DNA of 64,000 bases from Bradyrhizobium sp. SSBR45G (lineage in GTDB: Bacteria; Pseudomonadota; Alphaproteobacteria; Rhizobiales; Xanthobacteraceae), in contig NZ_BSCT01000001.1 of the NCBI RefSeq assembly GCF_030159255.1, positions 434,001 through 498,000 of the forward strand, in the 5' to 3' direction. The position numbers were made by a program, and so were the translations under genes. This document shows positions 54,460 through 64,000 of the stretch, one piece after another. How positions within the stretch are numbered: position 1 is the first letter of the stretch; every line of letters begins with the position of its first letter. A model generated the notes under the pieces. The model worked only from the letters and a program-made list of their open reading frames with translations. It had not been told where the DNA came from and made no database searches.

Positions 54460-55376
54460 GTTGGTTTGCGCCGCCCCGCCGCATCGAAACCCGGATCTTC
54501 ACCCGGCTGCCGGATCGGTTCCGCAAGGCCCAGCGCAGCGCCTGGGCTGATGCCAACCAGGGCGGCCGCGCCATCGACAGCTTTCTCGAAGGCCCATCTT
54601 TTGACCGCCAGGGCCGGCTCTACGTCACCGATATTCCGTTCGGCCGCGTCTTCAGCATTGATCCTGATGGCGCATGGTCGCTGATCACCGAGTACGACGG
54701 CTGGCCCAATGGCCTCAAGATCCATGCCGACGGCCGCATCTTCATCACCGACTACAAGCGCGGCCTGATGCTGCTCGATCCCGAAAGTGGCCAGGTGACG
54801 CCGTTCCTGGAGACCGCTGCGACCGAAAGCTTCAAGGGCGTCAACGATCTGGTGTTCGGACGCTCCGGCACGCTGTATTTCACCGACCAGGGCCAGACCG
54901 GCATGCAGGACCCGACCGGCCGTGTCTGGCGGCTCGGCACCGACGGTCGCCTGAGCTGTCTCGTGAGTACGATCCCGAGCCCGAACGGCATCGTGGTCGA
55001 TTCCGACGAGACATTCCTGCTTGTTGCGGTCACCCGCGCCAATCAGGTCTGGCGTGTTCCATTGCCGCCGAGCGGCCTCACCACCAAGGTCGGCGTCTTC
55101 GTGAATCTGCACGGCGGTCCCGGTGGGCCCGACGGCCTCGCGCTCGACCGCGACGGCAATCTGCTGATCTGCCACACCGGCTTCGGGTCGGTCTGGCGGG
55201 TATCGCCGGTCGCCGAGCCGCTCGACCGCATCGTCTCGTGCGCCGGCGTCGGCACCACCAACCTCGCCTTTGGCGGCGCCGACAATCGCAGCCTCTTCAT
55301 CACCGAGAGCCGGACCGGCTCCATCCTGCAGGCCGAATTGGAGACGCCCGGTCTGCCGATGTTTTCGCACGCCTGA
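54456..55376 (+). CDS. SMP-30/gluconolactonase family protein
   Basis: A 306-residue six-bladed propeller protein without signal peptide. It has LEGPSFDRQGRLYVTDIPFGRVF (metal-binding Glu of EGP), GWPNGLKIHADGRIFITDY, KGVNDLVFGRSGTLYFTD with the Asn-Asp pair, SPNGIVVDSDETFLLVA (second metal Asn) and GGPDGLALDRDGNLLICH (the catalytic Asp position). The family hydrolyses sugar lactones or related esters. It is coupled to the amidohydrolase by a four-base overlap and ends inside the palindrome shared with the opposing gene. Confidence 0.92.
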   Translation: MSWFAPPRRIETRIFTRLPDRFRKAQRSAWADANQGGRAIDSFLEGPSFDRQGRLYVTDIPFGRVFSIDPDGAWSLITEYDGWPNGLKIHADGRIFITDYKRGLMLLDPESGQVTPFLETAATESFKGVNDLVFGRSGTLYFTDQGQTGMQDPTGRVWRLGTDGRLSCLVSTIPSPNGIVVDSDETFLLVAVTRANQVWRVPLPPSGLTTKVGVFVNLHGGPGGPDGLALDRDGNLLICHTGFGSVWRVSPVAEPLDRIVSCAGVGTTNLAFGGADNRSLFITESRTGSILQAELETPGLPMFSHA

Positions 55377-55391
55377 CGCAAGCGTCAGGCG
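55370..55391. terminator. palindrome containing both stop codons of two convergent genes
   Basis: CGCCTGACGC (55370-55379) and GCGTCAGGCG (55382-55391) are perfect arms separated by AA. The TGA of the plus-strand lactonase gene (55374-55376) lies in the left arm and the stop of the minus-strand amidohydrolase (55385-55387) in the right arm. It can work as a bidirectional terminator for the two halves of the cassette. Confidence 0.7.
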
Positions 55392-56314
55392 AAGCCGAAC
55401 AGCTGCGCCGGATTGCCGACCAGGATCTTCTCGCGGATCGCGGCATCCGGGGCCCAGCTGGACAGGAGATCGAACAGGACGGCGTCGTCCGGCTTCTCCT
55501 TTTCGGTCGGATGTGGCCAGTCGCTGCCCCAGATCACCCGGTCCGGCGCGGCCTGCACGCAGGCGCGCGCCACCGCGCTCGTGTCCGGGTAGTCCGGCGG
55601 ACCGATCTTGGTGTCGGCATAGGGCTCCGACAGCTTGATCCAGCCTCGTCCCGTGTCGGCGAGACGCAGCATCGCCTGCGCGCCAGGATGGGCCAAGCCG
55701 ACCGGCTGCGGAATGCGTCCGAGATGATCGAACACGACCGGCACCGGCAGCCCGGCCAGCACGGCCTCGTGCTGCGCGATCTGGTCGCCGGACATCAGCA
55801 CCTGGACATGCCAGCCGAGCGGGGCGATGCGCTTGGCGGTCTGCTCCAGCCGCTCGGCCGTCGTGACGCCCCATGCTTGCGGGGTCAGGAAATTGACGCG
55901 GACCCCGCGCACGCCGCGCTGATCCATTCGCTTCAACTCGGTGTCATCGGTGTTTTCGTCGATGACGACAATGCCGCGCGCCTCTGCGCCGAACTGGTCG
56001 AGCGCATCCAGCAGGCATCTGTTGTCGACGCCATAGGTCGACGGCTGCACGATCACGTGCCGCGTGACGCCGAGCCGCTTCTGCAGCAGCCGATAGTCGG
56101 CGGCGGTCGCGCCATCCGGCCGGCCGCCGCGCCAGTGCGGCGAGACCGGGAAGCGCGCATCGTAGATGTGATGGTGACCGTCGCAGGCATTCGCCGGCGC
56201 GTTCAGCTTGGGCGGCTCCGAACCGGCCGAATTCGGCACGGCGTCAGCGGCCGCGGTCCGGGCGCCCGTCAAAACGACGGCGCCGGCCGCCAACAGGCTG
56301 CGGCGGGTGATCAT
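55385..56314 (-). CDS. Tat-exported amidohydrolase-2 family lactonase-like protein (copy 2)
   Basis: A 309-residue protein from the ATG at 56314, which overlaps the stop of the upstream transporter gene by four bases. The leader TRRSLLAAGAVVLTGARTAAA is of Tat type. Its barrel motifs parallel copy 1: DGHHHIYDARFP, HVIVQPSTYGVDN, GVRGVRVNFLTPQAWG, PVVFDHLGRIP, WIKLSEPYADTK and IWGSDWPHPTEKEKPDDA. The longer open frame that continues upstream is only a shadow of the transporter. The substrate is probably a lactone or cyclic ester related to that of copy 1. Confidence 0.88.
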   Translation of the reverse strand: MITRRSLLAAGAVVLTGARTAAADAVPNSAGSEPPKLNAPANACDGHHHIYDARFPVSPHWRGGRPDGATAADYRLLQKRLGVTRHVIVQPSTYGVDNRCLLDALDQFGAEARGIVVIDENTDDTELKRMDQRGVRGVRVNFLTPQAWGVTTAERLEQTAKRIAPLGWHVQVLMSGDQIAQHEAVLAGLPVPVVFDHLGRIPQPVGLAHPGAQAMLRLADTGRGWIKLSEPYADTKIGPPDYPDTSAVARACVQAAPDRVIWGSDWPHPTEKEKPDDAVLFDLLSSWAPDAAIREKILVGNPAQLFGFA

Positions 56315-57630
56315 GCGGCTTCCTTCGATGCGCTTGTGTCGCGGGCCGGATCGCCGAGCACGAACATGACGGCGGTGCCGGCCAGCAGGATCACGGATAG
56401 GACATACAGCGGCGTCGAGAAGCTCTTCGTCGCCTCCCTGAGATAGCCGATCATGTACGGGCCGACGAAGCCGCCGAGATTTCCGATCGAGACGATCAAG
56501 GCGAGCCCGGCCGCGGCCGCGCGTCCCGTCAGGAAGCCGGACGGGATCGCCCAATAGGTCGCCTGAAACGACAGGATGCCGACCACGGTGACCGTCAGCG
56601 CCAGCATCGCCGGCAGCGGCGCCGTCAAGCTCGCGCTGACCGACAACGCGACGCCTGCGGTCGCCAGCGCGCCGCAGACGAACCACAGGCGATGCCGGGC
56701 GCGGTTGGCGAGGCGCGCCCACAGCAGCATGCAGACCGCGCCCAGCGCGTAAGGCGCCGCGGAGATGAAGCCGACCGCGACATAGCTGACGCCGAAGCCG
56801 CGCACGATCTGCGGCAGCCACAGGCCGACGCCGAGCGAGCCGCAGATGCCGCAGAAATTGACCAGCGCCAGCACGAACACCTTCGGATTGGCGAAGGCAT
56901 CGCGCAACGTGTTGCCGTGACGGGCGGCCAACGTCGCCTGCTCCGCCGCCAGTTGCACATCGAGCTCGCGCCGCTCGTCGGCATCGAGCCATGTGGCCTC
57001 GCCCGGACGATCCGACAATACGAACAGGCAGGCGATACCCAGCAGCACGGCCGGCAAGCCCTCGATGATCAGCAGCCACTGCCATCCGGCAAGGCCGCCG
57101 AAACCGTCCATCGTCAGCAGCGCGCCCGAGATCGGCGAGCCGATCATGTTGGCGACGGGAATGCCGACCAGGAAGGCGGCCGTCGCGCGGCCGCGCCAGA
57201 CGCCGGGAAACCAGTAGGTGAAATAGAGGTACACGCCGGGCGTGAAGCCAGCCTCGGCCATGCCGAGCAGGAGGCGCATCGCGGAGAAACTCACCGGGCC
57301 GGCGACGAGGCAGGTGAGCGTGGACAGCAGGCCCCAGGTGATCATGATGCGCGCGATCCACAGCCGAGCGCCGACGCGCTGCATCATCAGATTGCTGGGG
57401 ATCTCGCAGAGAAAGTAGCCAAGGAAGAACAGACCTGCGCCCCAGCCGAATTGTGACGGCGTCAGGCCGAGGTCGCGGTTCATCTGCAGGCCGGCGAAGC
57501 CGACATTGATGCGGTCGAGATAGCTGACGACGTAACAGACGAAGATGAAGGGGATGATGCGCCGCATCACCTTGCGCATCGTCGGCGTGATGTCGAATGC
57601 CGGCGCCGCGCGCGCAGCCACGCTGTCCAT
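56311..57630 (-). CDS. MFS transporter, ACS family (second copy in cassette 2)
   Basis: A 439-residue transporter. The start at 57630 (MDSVAARAAPAF) is fixed by a strong GGAGGAACGG before the ATG; a longer frame to 57762 would cross the operator. Motifs: RRIIPFIFVCYVVSYLDRINVGFAGLQM, FFLGYFLCEIPSNLMMQRVGARLWIARIM, MAEAGFTPGVYLYFTYWFPGVWRGR. It differs from the copy at 52179, so the two may carry different substrates. It leads a two-gene unit with amidohydrolase copy 2, controlled from 57703. Confidence 0.92.
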   Translation of the reverse strand: MDSVAARAAPAFDITPTMRKVMRRIIPFIFVCYVVSYLDRINVGFAGLQMNRDLGLTPSQFGWGAGLFFLGYFLCEIPSNLMMQRVGARLWIARIMITWGLLSTLTCLVAGPVSFSAMRLLLGMAEAGFTPGVYLYFTYWFPGVWRGRATAAFLVGIPVANMIGSPISGALLTMDGFGGLAGWQWLLIIEGLPAVLLGIACLFVLSDRPGEATWLDADERRELDVQLAAEQATLAARHGNTLRDAFANPKVFVLALVNFCGICGSLGVGLWLPQIVRGFGVSYVAVGFISAAPYALGAVCMLLWARLANRARHRLWFVCGALATAGVALSVSASLTAPLPAMLALTVTVVGILSFQATYWAIPSGFLTGRAAAAGLALIVSIGNLGGFVGPYMIGYLREATKSFSTPLYVLSVILLAGTAVMFVLGDPARDTSASKEAA

Positions 57631-57702
57631 TCCGTTCCTCCGCGGTGCCTTGTTGGGCCGTCTTCCGGCCGAGCTTGGCGGCACAATAAAAGCGGAAAAG
57701 AC

Positions 57703-57725
57703 AAAATGCAACGATGTTTCATTTT
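57703..57725. promoter_or_regulatory. KdgR-like palindromic operator upstream of the second transporter
   Basis: A 23-base palindrome with outer arms AAAATG and CATTTT and inner AAC and GTT, 73 bases upstream of the transporter ATG. It shares AAAATGCAACG with the site at 51013-51036. It resembles the KdgR consensus of IclR regulators (TGAAACA paired with TGTTTCA). The cassette encodes one IclR regulator, the obvious binder. Confidence 0.75.
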
Positions 57726-57983
57726 CAAGCTGCGCAAGTTGCTGTCTCGCACAGCAAGTCACGGCAAAGCGCCGCCCCGCTGCGGCGAGTCGGTGCGTGC
57801 GTGGGCGATGATGAGCGAGTGAATATCTGCGGGGCTATCGCCAAGCCGTCACGCGAACACGTCGCGCTGGACTGTGCGTGGGGCCATCTTCTCGAACGAT
57901 CGGACGCTTGTGCCGGTCGCGGATGCTGCGCATGCGCCGCGGGCGGACTCCCCCGACGTGGTCGGGGGAGCTTCTCCCGGGGG

Positions 57984-59426
<1,443 letters not shown>

Positions 59427-59435
59427 AAGTGGTCC

Positions 59436-60623
59436 TCAATTTGATCCCTGAGAGGCATGCAACGACGTCCCCGAAACGTCATCGCCAATGCTGTTTTTTG
59501 GGCCGTGATCTGGTTGTTTGCTCGCGCTGTACATCGGCATCAGCACCCGGAAGGTCGTCTTGCGCGGCTGCGACTCGCACTCGATGATCCCGCCATGGTC
59601 GCCGATGATCTTGGCGACCAATGCAAGACCGAGGCCGCTTCCGGTCGGCTTGGTCGTGACGAACGGATCGAACAAATTGGGCATCAGGTCTTCCGGCACG
59701 CCGGGGCCGTTGTCCTTGACGCAGAACTCCAGCGGCAGCGACACCCGCGACTTCTTGCCGGGCACCGACAGCCGCACGCCGGGGCGGAACGCCGTGGTGA
59801 GCTGGATCTCCGCATCCGAGCCGAGGTCGACGACGGCTTCCGCGGCATTCTTGACCAGGTTCAGAAACACCTGGATCAGCTGATCCTGGTTGGCGAGCAC
59901 CGGCGGCAGCGACGGATCGTAGTCCTCGATGAAGCGGATGTTGCGGGCGAAGCCCGACTGCGCCAGCCGCTTCACGTGATCGAGCACGGAGTGGATGTTG
60001 ACCGGCCCGCGCGCCACCGGGCGGTCGTCACCGAACACCTCCATGCGGTCGACCAGGGTGACGATGCGGTCGGCCTCGTCGCAGATCAGCCGGGTCAGCA
60101 TGCGGTCCTCGGACGAGGCCTGCTGCTCCAGCAATTGCGCGGCGCCGCGGATGCCCGACAGCGGGTTCTTGATCTCATGCGCCAGCATCGCGGCCAGCGC
60201 GATCACCGAGCGCGCGGCGCTGCGATGGGTGAGCTGGCGGTCCATCTTGTCGGCGATGGTGCGCTCCTGCAGCATCACCACGATGTGCCCCGGCCGCTCC
60301 GGCAGCGGCGCGACGTGCAGGTCGACCAGCCGGTCGGCGCCGGTGCGCGGCGTGCCGAGATCGACCTTGTACTCGTTGACGGGTGCGTTTGTCGTCCGCA
60401 CCTGGTCGATCAGCGCCAGCAGCGGAGAGCCGAACGGCACCAGCTTCTTCAGCGACTGCCGCTGCAGGAACTGCGATGAGGAATCGAAGAACGATTCCGC
60501 CGCCATGTTGGCGTCCATGATCATGCCGTCCGGGCCGATGACCAGGACCGGATTCGGCAACGCGTTGAGGATGGCATCGCCATCGGATGGAAGGCGCTTG
60601 CGCTGTTCTGCGGCTGAGCTCAT
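59436..60623 (-). CDS. ntrB: nitrogen regulation histidine kinase/phosphatase NtrB
   Basis: A 395-residue cytosolic kinase. It has an N-terminal PAS domain ([29 protein letters not shown]), HisKA with the phospho-acceptor in [18 protein letters not shown], and HATPase motifs [20 protein letters not shown] and [12 protein letters not shown] controls its switch between NtrC phosphorylation and dephosphorylation. It overlaps dusB by four bases (ATGA) and is followed by ntrC, the standard dusB-ntrBC operon. Confidence 0.97.
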   Translation of the reverse strand: MSSAAEQRKRLPSDGDAILNALPNPVLVIGPDGMIMDANMAAESFFDSSSQFLQRQSLKKLVPFGSPLLALIDQVRTTNAPVNEYKVDLGTPRTGADRLVDLHVAPLPERPGHIVVMLQERTIADKMDRQLTHRSAARSVIALAAMLAHEIKNPLSGIRGAAQLLEQQASSEDRMLTRLICDEADRIVTLVDRMEVFGDDRPVARGPVNIHSVLDHVKRLAQSGFARNIRFIEDYDPSLPPVLANQDQLIQVFLNLVKNAAEAVVDLGSDAEIQLTTAFRPGVRLSVPGKKSRVSLPLEFCVKDNGPGVPEDLMPNLFDPFVTTKPTGSGLGLALVAKIIGDHGGIIECESQPRKTTFRVLMPMYSASKQPDHGPKNSIGDDVSGTSLHASQGSN

Positions 60624-61654
60624 GCGGCTGCACTCCAGGCAAAATCGTCGAAGGCGTCACGCAGCGCCCGATGCACCAGGGACGGCTGCTCGGATGTCAG
60701 GATACGATCGCGCCAGGCCTTCAGTTTACCGGCTGGCGCGTTGGCAGACCGGGCGGCCACGTCGAGCCCCCAGCTGAGATGCTTGCGGGCGTGGCGCAGG
60801 CCGACACGCTTGCCATAGTGGCGGCAGATCTCGTCGTAGAGTGCGGTCAGATAAGCGAGCTGCCGAGACAGCTCCGGCGCGCCCTCTTCCACGCCACCGT
60901 CGAGACGGCGGCCGATCTGGCCGGGCAGCCAAGGGGCGCCTTGCGCGCCGCGGCCGATCATGACGGCGTCGGCGCCGGAGGCGTCGAGCGCCTCGCGCGC
61001 GTCCTCGAAACTCGTGATGTCGCCATTGACGACGACCGGCAGGTCGACCGCGTCCTTCACGGCGCGCACCGCGCTCCAATTGGCCTCGCCCTTGTAGAAC
61101 TGCTGGCGGGTGCGGCCGTGCACGGTGATGAGCTGCACGCCGGCGGCTTCGGCGCGGCGCGCCAGCTCCGGCGCGTTCAGGCAGCGCTCGTCCCAGCCGA
61201 GCCGCATCTTCAAGGTGACGGGCACGTCGACCGCCTCGACCGTCGCCTCGATCAAGGTCAGCGCATGATCGAGATCGCGCATCAGGGCCGAGCCCGACTG
61301 GCCGCCGGTGACGTGGCGCGCCGGGCAGCCCATGTTGATGTCGATGACATCGGCCCCGCCGTCAGCCGCGACCTTGGCACCCTCGGCCATCCAATGCGCC
61401 TCGCAGCCGGCGAGCTGCACCACATGCGGCCCGACGCCGCTGGCCTCGCAGCGCAACCGGGATATCCACCGCCCTTTGACGAGATCGTCGCTGGCGGTCA
61501 TCTCGGACACGACGAGGCCCGCGCCAAGCTCAGCCGCGAGTCGGCGGAACGGCGCGTCGGTGATCCCCGACATCGGCGCAAGGAGAGCCCGATTCGCGAG
61601 AGAAACCTCGCCTATTGTCAGAGGCTTGGCGGCAGTATTTACCGAACCGGTCAC
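60620..61654 (-). CDS. dusB: tRNA-dihydrouridine synthase B (NifR3)
   Basis: A 344-residue FMN enzyme that reduces uridine to dihydrouridine in tRNA. It has [24 protein letters not shown] (FMN contacts), the catalytic Cys in [29 protein letters not shown]-like [29 protein letters not shown] and [12 protein letters not shown]. The start is a GTG at 61654. It leads the dusB-ntrB-ntrC operon and is divergent from ispDF. The older name nifR3 comes from this operon in Rhodobacter and Rhizobium. Confidence 0.95.
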   Translation of the reverse strand: MTGSVNTAAKPLTIGEVSLANRALLAPMSGITDAPFRRLAAELGAGLVVSEMTASDDLVKGRWISRLRCEASGVGPHVVQLAGCEAHWMAEGAKVAADGGADVIDINMGCPARHVTGGQSGSALMRDLDHALTLIEATVEAVDVPVTLKMRLGWDERCLNAPELARRAEAAGVQLITVHGRTRQQFYKGEANWSAVRAVKDAVDLPVVVNGDITSFEDAREALDASGADAVMIGRGAQGAPWLPGQIGRRLDGGVEEGAPELSRQLAYLTALYDEICRHYGKRVGLRHARKHLSWGLDVAARSANAPAGKLKAWRDRILTSEQPSLVHRALRDAFDDFAWSAAA

Positions 61655-62038
61655 GGACGACTCTTCAAGCTCATGGACGCATCATTGCGTCTGCTCTGCA
61701 CTCTCAAGCACAATTCTTGGGCAGTCAAGCGTCATGCCTACACTTTAGCCAAGACTTCCCGCATTTCAAGTGCAGTGCAGCAAAATATGCTTGTTCGGCA
61801 GTCATGGTAAACCCCGCAGCCGCCGGTTTTTTGCATGGCTCGGGATGCCTCGATCACGCCGTGGCGCATCTCTGGCGGGAGTGCCCGCGTTTTCGTCACC
61901 TCAGATGCGCACGAATGCGTCGGGATCGCCGTCGCGCGCATGCCATGTGTGATCGCGCTCGCTTAACAATGTCCGCAGATGTAAGAAGCCGCCAACCTAC
62001 CCCTCATGTTTCCCAAGTAGCATCGATAGCCTGTTCCC
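61655..62038. other. 384-bp divergent promoter region between dusB and ispDF
   Basis: I see no credible gene; the short frames have no motif or ribosome-binding site. The stretch should carry the promoters of the dusB-ntrBC operon and of ispDF. I looked for a -24/-12 sigma54 promoter (GG and GC ten bases apart in a TGGC...TTGC setting) and saw none clear enough to report. Confidence 0.6.
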
Positions 62039-63220
62039 ATGACGACTTCTCAGCGGACTGCAGCCATTCTCGTCGCGGCCGGCCGGGGCCTGCGCGCCGG
62101 TGCCGGTGGTCCGAAGCAATACCGCACCATCGGCGGCCGCACCGTCATCCATCGCGCGCTCGCGGCCTTCGCCGACCATCCCGAGGTGACCGTGGTGCAG
62201 CCGGTGGTGAATCCCGATGACATCGACGTCTTCAATGCCGCCGTCAGCGGCCTGCGGCACGCGGCGCCCGCGCATGGCGGCGCGACGCGGCAGGCCTCGG
62301 TGCTGGCGGGCCTGGAGGCGCTGGTTCCGCACAAGCCCGAGATCGTGCTGATCCATGACGCCGCGCGCGCCTTCGTGACGCCGGCCGTGATCTCGCGCGC
62401 GATTGTCGCGGCCGGCAAGACCGGCGCGGCGATCCCCGTCGTGCCCGTGACGGACACCATCAAGGAGGTCACGGCGGACGGCGACATCACCGCGACACCG
62501 GAGCGGGCAAAACTGCGCATCGCGCAGACGCCGCAGACCTTCAAGTTCGACGTGATCCTGGAGGCGCATCGCCGCGCCGCGCGCGACGGGCTCACCGAGT
62601 TTACAGATGATGCGGCGATTGCCGAATGGGCGGGATTGACCGTCACGACCTTTGAGGGCGATGTTGCCAACATGAAGCTCACCACACCGGAAGATTTCGT
62701 GCGCGAGGAAGCGCGGCTCGCAGCAGCGCTCGGCGACATCAGAACCGGCACCGGCTACGACGTGCATGCCTTCGGCGAGGGCGACCATGTCTGGCTGTGC
62801 GGCCTGCGCGTGCCGCATAGCAAGGGCTTCCTGGCGCACTCCGACGGCGACGTCGGCCTGCACGCTCTGGTTGACGCCATCCTGGGCGCTCTGGCCGATG
62901 GCGACATCGGCTCGCACTTCCCGCCGTCCGACATGAAATGGAAGGGCGCTTCCTCCGACCAGTTCCTGAAATACGCCATCGAGCGGGTCACCGCGCGCGG
63001 CGGCCGCGTCGCCAATCTCGAGGTTACGATGATCTGCGAGCGCCCCAAGATCGGCCCGCTCCGCGACCAGATGCGCGCCCGCATCGCCGAGATCTCCGGC
63101 GTCGACATCTCGCGCATCGCCGTCAAGGCCACCACCAGCGAGCGCCTCGGCTTCACCGGCCGCGAGGAAGGCATCGCAGCGACCGCGAGCGCGACGATCC
63201 GGCTGCCGTGGGGTGTGTAG
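62039..63220 (+). CDS. ispDF: bifunctional MEP cytidylyltransferase / MEcPP synthase
   Basis: A 393-residue fusion carrying steps 3 and 5 of the non-mevalonate isoprenoid route. Residues 1 to about 230 are IspD ([47 protein letters not shown]). Residues about 235-393 are IspF ([19 protein letters not shown] with zinc ligands Asp and His, [48 protein letters not shown]). The fusion is normal in alphaproteobacteria. It is divergent from dusB, the standard neighbour. Confidence 0.97.
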   Translation: MTTSQRTAAILVAAGRGLRAGAGGPKQYRTIGGRTVIHRALAAFADHPEVTVVQPVVNPDDIDVFNAAVSGLRHAAPAHGGATRQASVLAGLEALVPHKPEIVLIHDAARAFVTPAVISRAIVAAGKTGAAIPVVPVTDTIKEVTADGDITATPERAKLRIAQTPQTFKFDVILEAHRRAARDGLTEFTDDAAIAEWAGLTVTTFEGDVANMKLTTPEDFVREEARLAAALGDIRTGTGYDVHAFGEGDHVWLCGLRVPHSKGFLAHSDGDVGLHALVDAILGALADGDIGSHFPPSDMKWKGASSDQFLKYAIERVTARGGRVANLEVTMICERPKIGPLRDQMRARIAEISGVDISRIAVKATTSERLGFTGREEGIAATASATIRLPWGV

Positions 63221-63339
63221 TTGCGACCAGATTGAGCTGAGCGATGCGGCAGACGACCTCGACCGTTGTTATTGGTCGACGAGATTGAACTATATGAGGT
63301 GAGAGTCGAACTCTTACTTTACGATGCCTGAATCGAGTT

Positions 63340-63540
63340 CTCACCGCGATCGCGGTGCGCTCCCTCGCCCCGTTCTTCACGGGGAGAGGGTTGGGGTGAG
63401 GGGCAGCCGCACGGGAAGTGCGTGTGGAGAGACCTGCACCCCCTCACCCGGATTGCATCTTGCGATGCAATCCGACCTCTCCCCGCTTCCGCCTTCGCTC
63501 TTCGAGCTACGGCGGACAAGGGCGGGGAGAGGTGGAGATC
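63340..63540. repeat. intergenic mosaic of GC-rich inverted repeats
   Basis: Within the 405 bases between ispDF and the cinA-like gene lie nested palindromic blocks: ACCGCGATCGCGGT at its left end, CCCCGTTCTTCACGGGG, and GGATTGCATC/GATGCAATCC (63460-63475 area). The blocks CCTCTCCCCG and CGGGGAGAGG recur on both sides. No coding frame is credible. Such CTCTCCCCG-rich mosaics are common spacer elements in Bradyrhizobium; they may fold in RNA downstream of ispDF. Confidence 0.6.
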
Positions 63541-63625
63541 GCGGCAGCGCTTCGAACTCATCGAACGCGGTCTCATTCGGTGCGGTGAGTTCTGAGGTAG
63601 CTATCAGTTCGAGGACGAGCGGGAC

Positions 63626-64000
63626 ATGGCGAGCGAACGTCAAATCGGCTCCACCAGCGCGCTGGCCCGCTCGCTGCTCGACCTGTGCCGGTCGCGCAAG
63701 CTGATGATCGCGACCGCGGAGTCCTGCACCGGCGGCCTGGTCGCTGGTGCGCTGACCGAGATCCCCGGCTCCTCGGATGTCATCGACCGCGGCTTCGTCA
63801 CCTATTCCAACGAGGCCAAACGCGCCATGCTCGGCGTCGAGGCCTCGACCCTGCAGACCTTCGGCGCCGTCTCCAAGGAGACCGCGATCCAGATGGCGGT
63901 CGGCGCCCTGGAGCGCGCCGATGTCGACCTAGCGGTCGCCATCACCGGCATCGCCGGCCCCGGTGGCGCCACCCCCGGCAAGCCGGTCGGCCTGGTCCAT
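63626..64000 (+). CDS. CinA-like C-terminal domain protein, nicotinamide-nucleotide amidohydrolase (PncC type), 3' end outside window
   Basis: 125 codons are visible from the ATG at 63626 (GAGCGGGAC upstream). The protein shows [36 protein letters not shown], where Ser of AESCTGG is the catalytic residue, [14 protein letters not shown], and [20 protein letters not shown]. This is the PncC domain that deamidates nicotinamide mononucleotide to recycle NAD. It starts directly with the amidohydrolase domain, so it is the short PncC form rather than full-length CinA. It lies downstream of ispDF, a common order. Confidence 0.92.
   Translation, partial: MASERQIGSTSALARSLLDLCRSRKLMIATAESCTGGLVAGALTEIPGSSDVIDRGFVTYSNEAKRAMLGVEASTLQTFGAVSKETAIQMAVGALERADVDLAVAITGIAGPGGATPGKPVGLVH

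Noticed and set aside
55385..57361. 658-codon frame that seems to fuse a transporter to an amidohydrolase
   Set aside because: The upstream part is the transporter gene in another frame; the Tat leader at 56314 marks the true start.
61655..62038. Small protein or sigma54 promoter upstream of dusB
   Set aside because: No frame with a credible start and no clear -24/-12 pair.
63340..63540. CRISPR-like array
   Set aside because: The repeated CTCTCCCC blocks are inverted and irregular, with no constant repeat length or spacer spacing.

Overview
The window is GC-rich, gene-dense chromosomal DNA of an alphaproteobacterium. It is most likely Bradyrhizobium or a close relative. This rests on gene content and order (ispDF - dusB - ntrB - ntrC, ntrY - ntrX - hfq - hflX), the long antisense open frames typical of high-GC codon usage, and the style of the intergenic palindromes. 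I saw no rRNA, tRNA, CRISPR array, transposase or integrase.

Layout, left to right. 1-7491: an edge-truncated epoxide-hydrolase-like gene, then a housekeeping run on the plus strand (dac carboxypeptidase, tmk, holB, metG, tatD, an MBL-fold hydrolase). 7513-13000: two REP-like palindromes around an ABM-type protein, then a minus-strand operon of a TRAP transporter (DctP, fused DctQM) and an acyl-CoA synthetase. 13437-24241: an orphan gene, two paralogous membrane-anchored coiled-coil proteins (14859 and 22509), a complete branched-chain-amino-acid-type ABC transporter with fused ATPases, a DUF2167/M50-protease pair and an Ala/Pro/Lys-rich exported protein. 24488-31050: a Tat-exported kelch protein, two cell-wall-lytic proteins, a Tat-exported GH1 beta-glucosidase and a cobalt-type nitrile hydratase operon. 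31227-36929: an acidic repeat protein, queC, mazG, and a large multidomain cell-wall hydrolase next to a lipoprotein.

37138-63220 is the most interesting part. The nitrogen-regulation/hfq core cluster, all on the minus strand except ispDF, is interrupted twice by catabolic cassettes. Cassette 1 (37354-43215) holds a LysR regulator, an aromatic-acid transporter, a flavin hydroxylase and a ThDP enzyme. It lies directly downstream of hflX, and a decayed copy of the hflX 3' end (37138-37340) lies on its far side. Cassette 2 (49440-57630) holds an IclR regulator, an RraA-type aldolase, a 2-hydroxyacid dehydrogenase, two transporters, two Tat-exported amidohydrolases and an SMP-30 lactonase. It lies between ntrC and ntrY, and a 217-bp, about 97% identical copy of the ntrC 3' end (49137-49353) lies on its far side. 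Both cassettes therefore have direct repeats of a core-gene 3' end as borders and no visible recombinase. Cassette 2 also carries a matching pair of KdgR-like palindromic operators in front of its two outward-reading transcription units.

63221-64000: an intergenic repeat mosaic and the start of a CinA/PncC-type amidohydrolase gene, cut by the window end.
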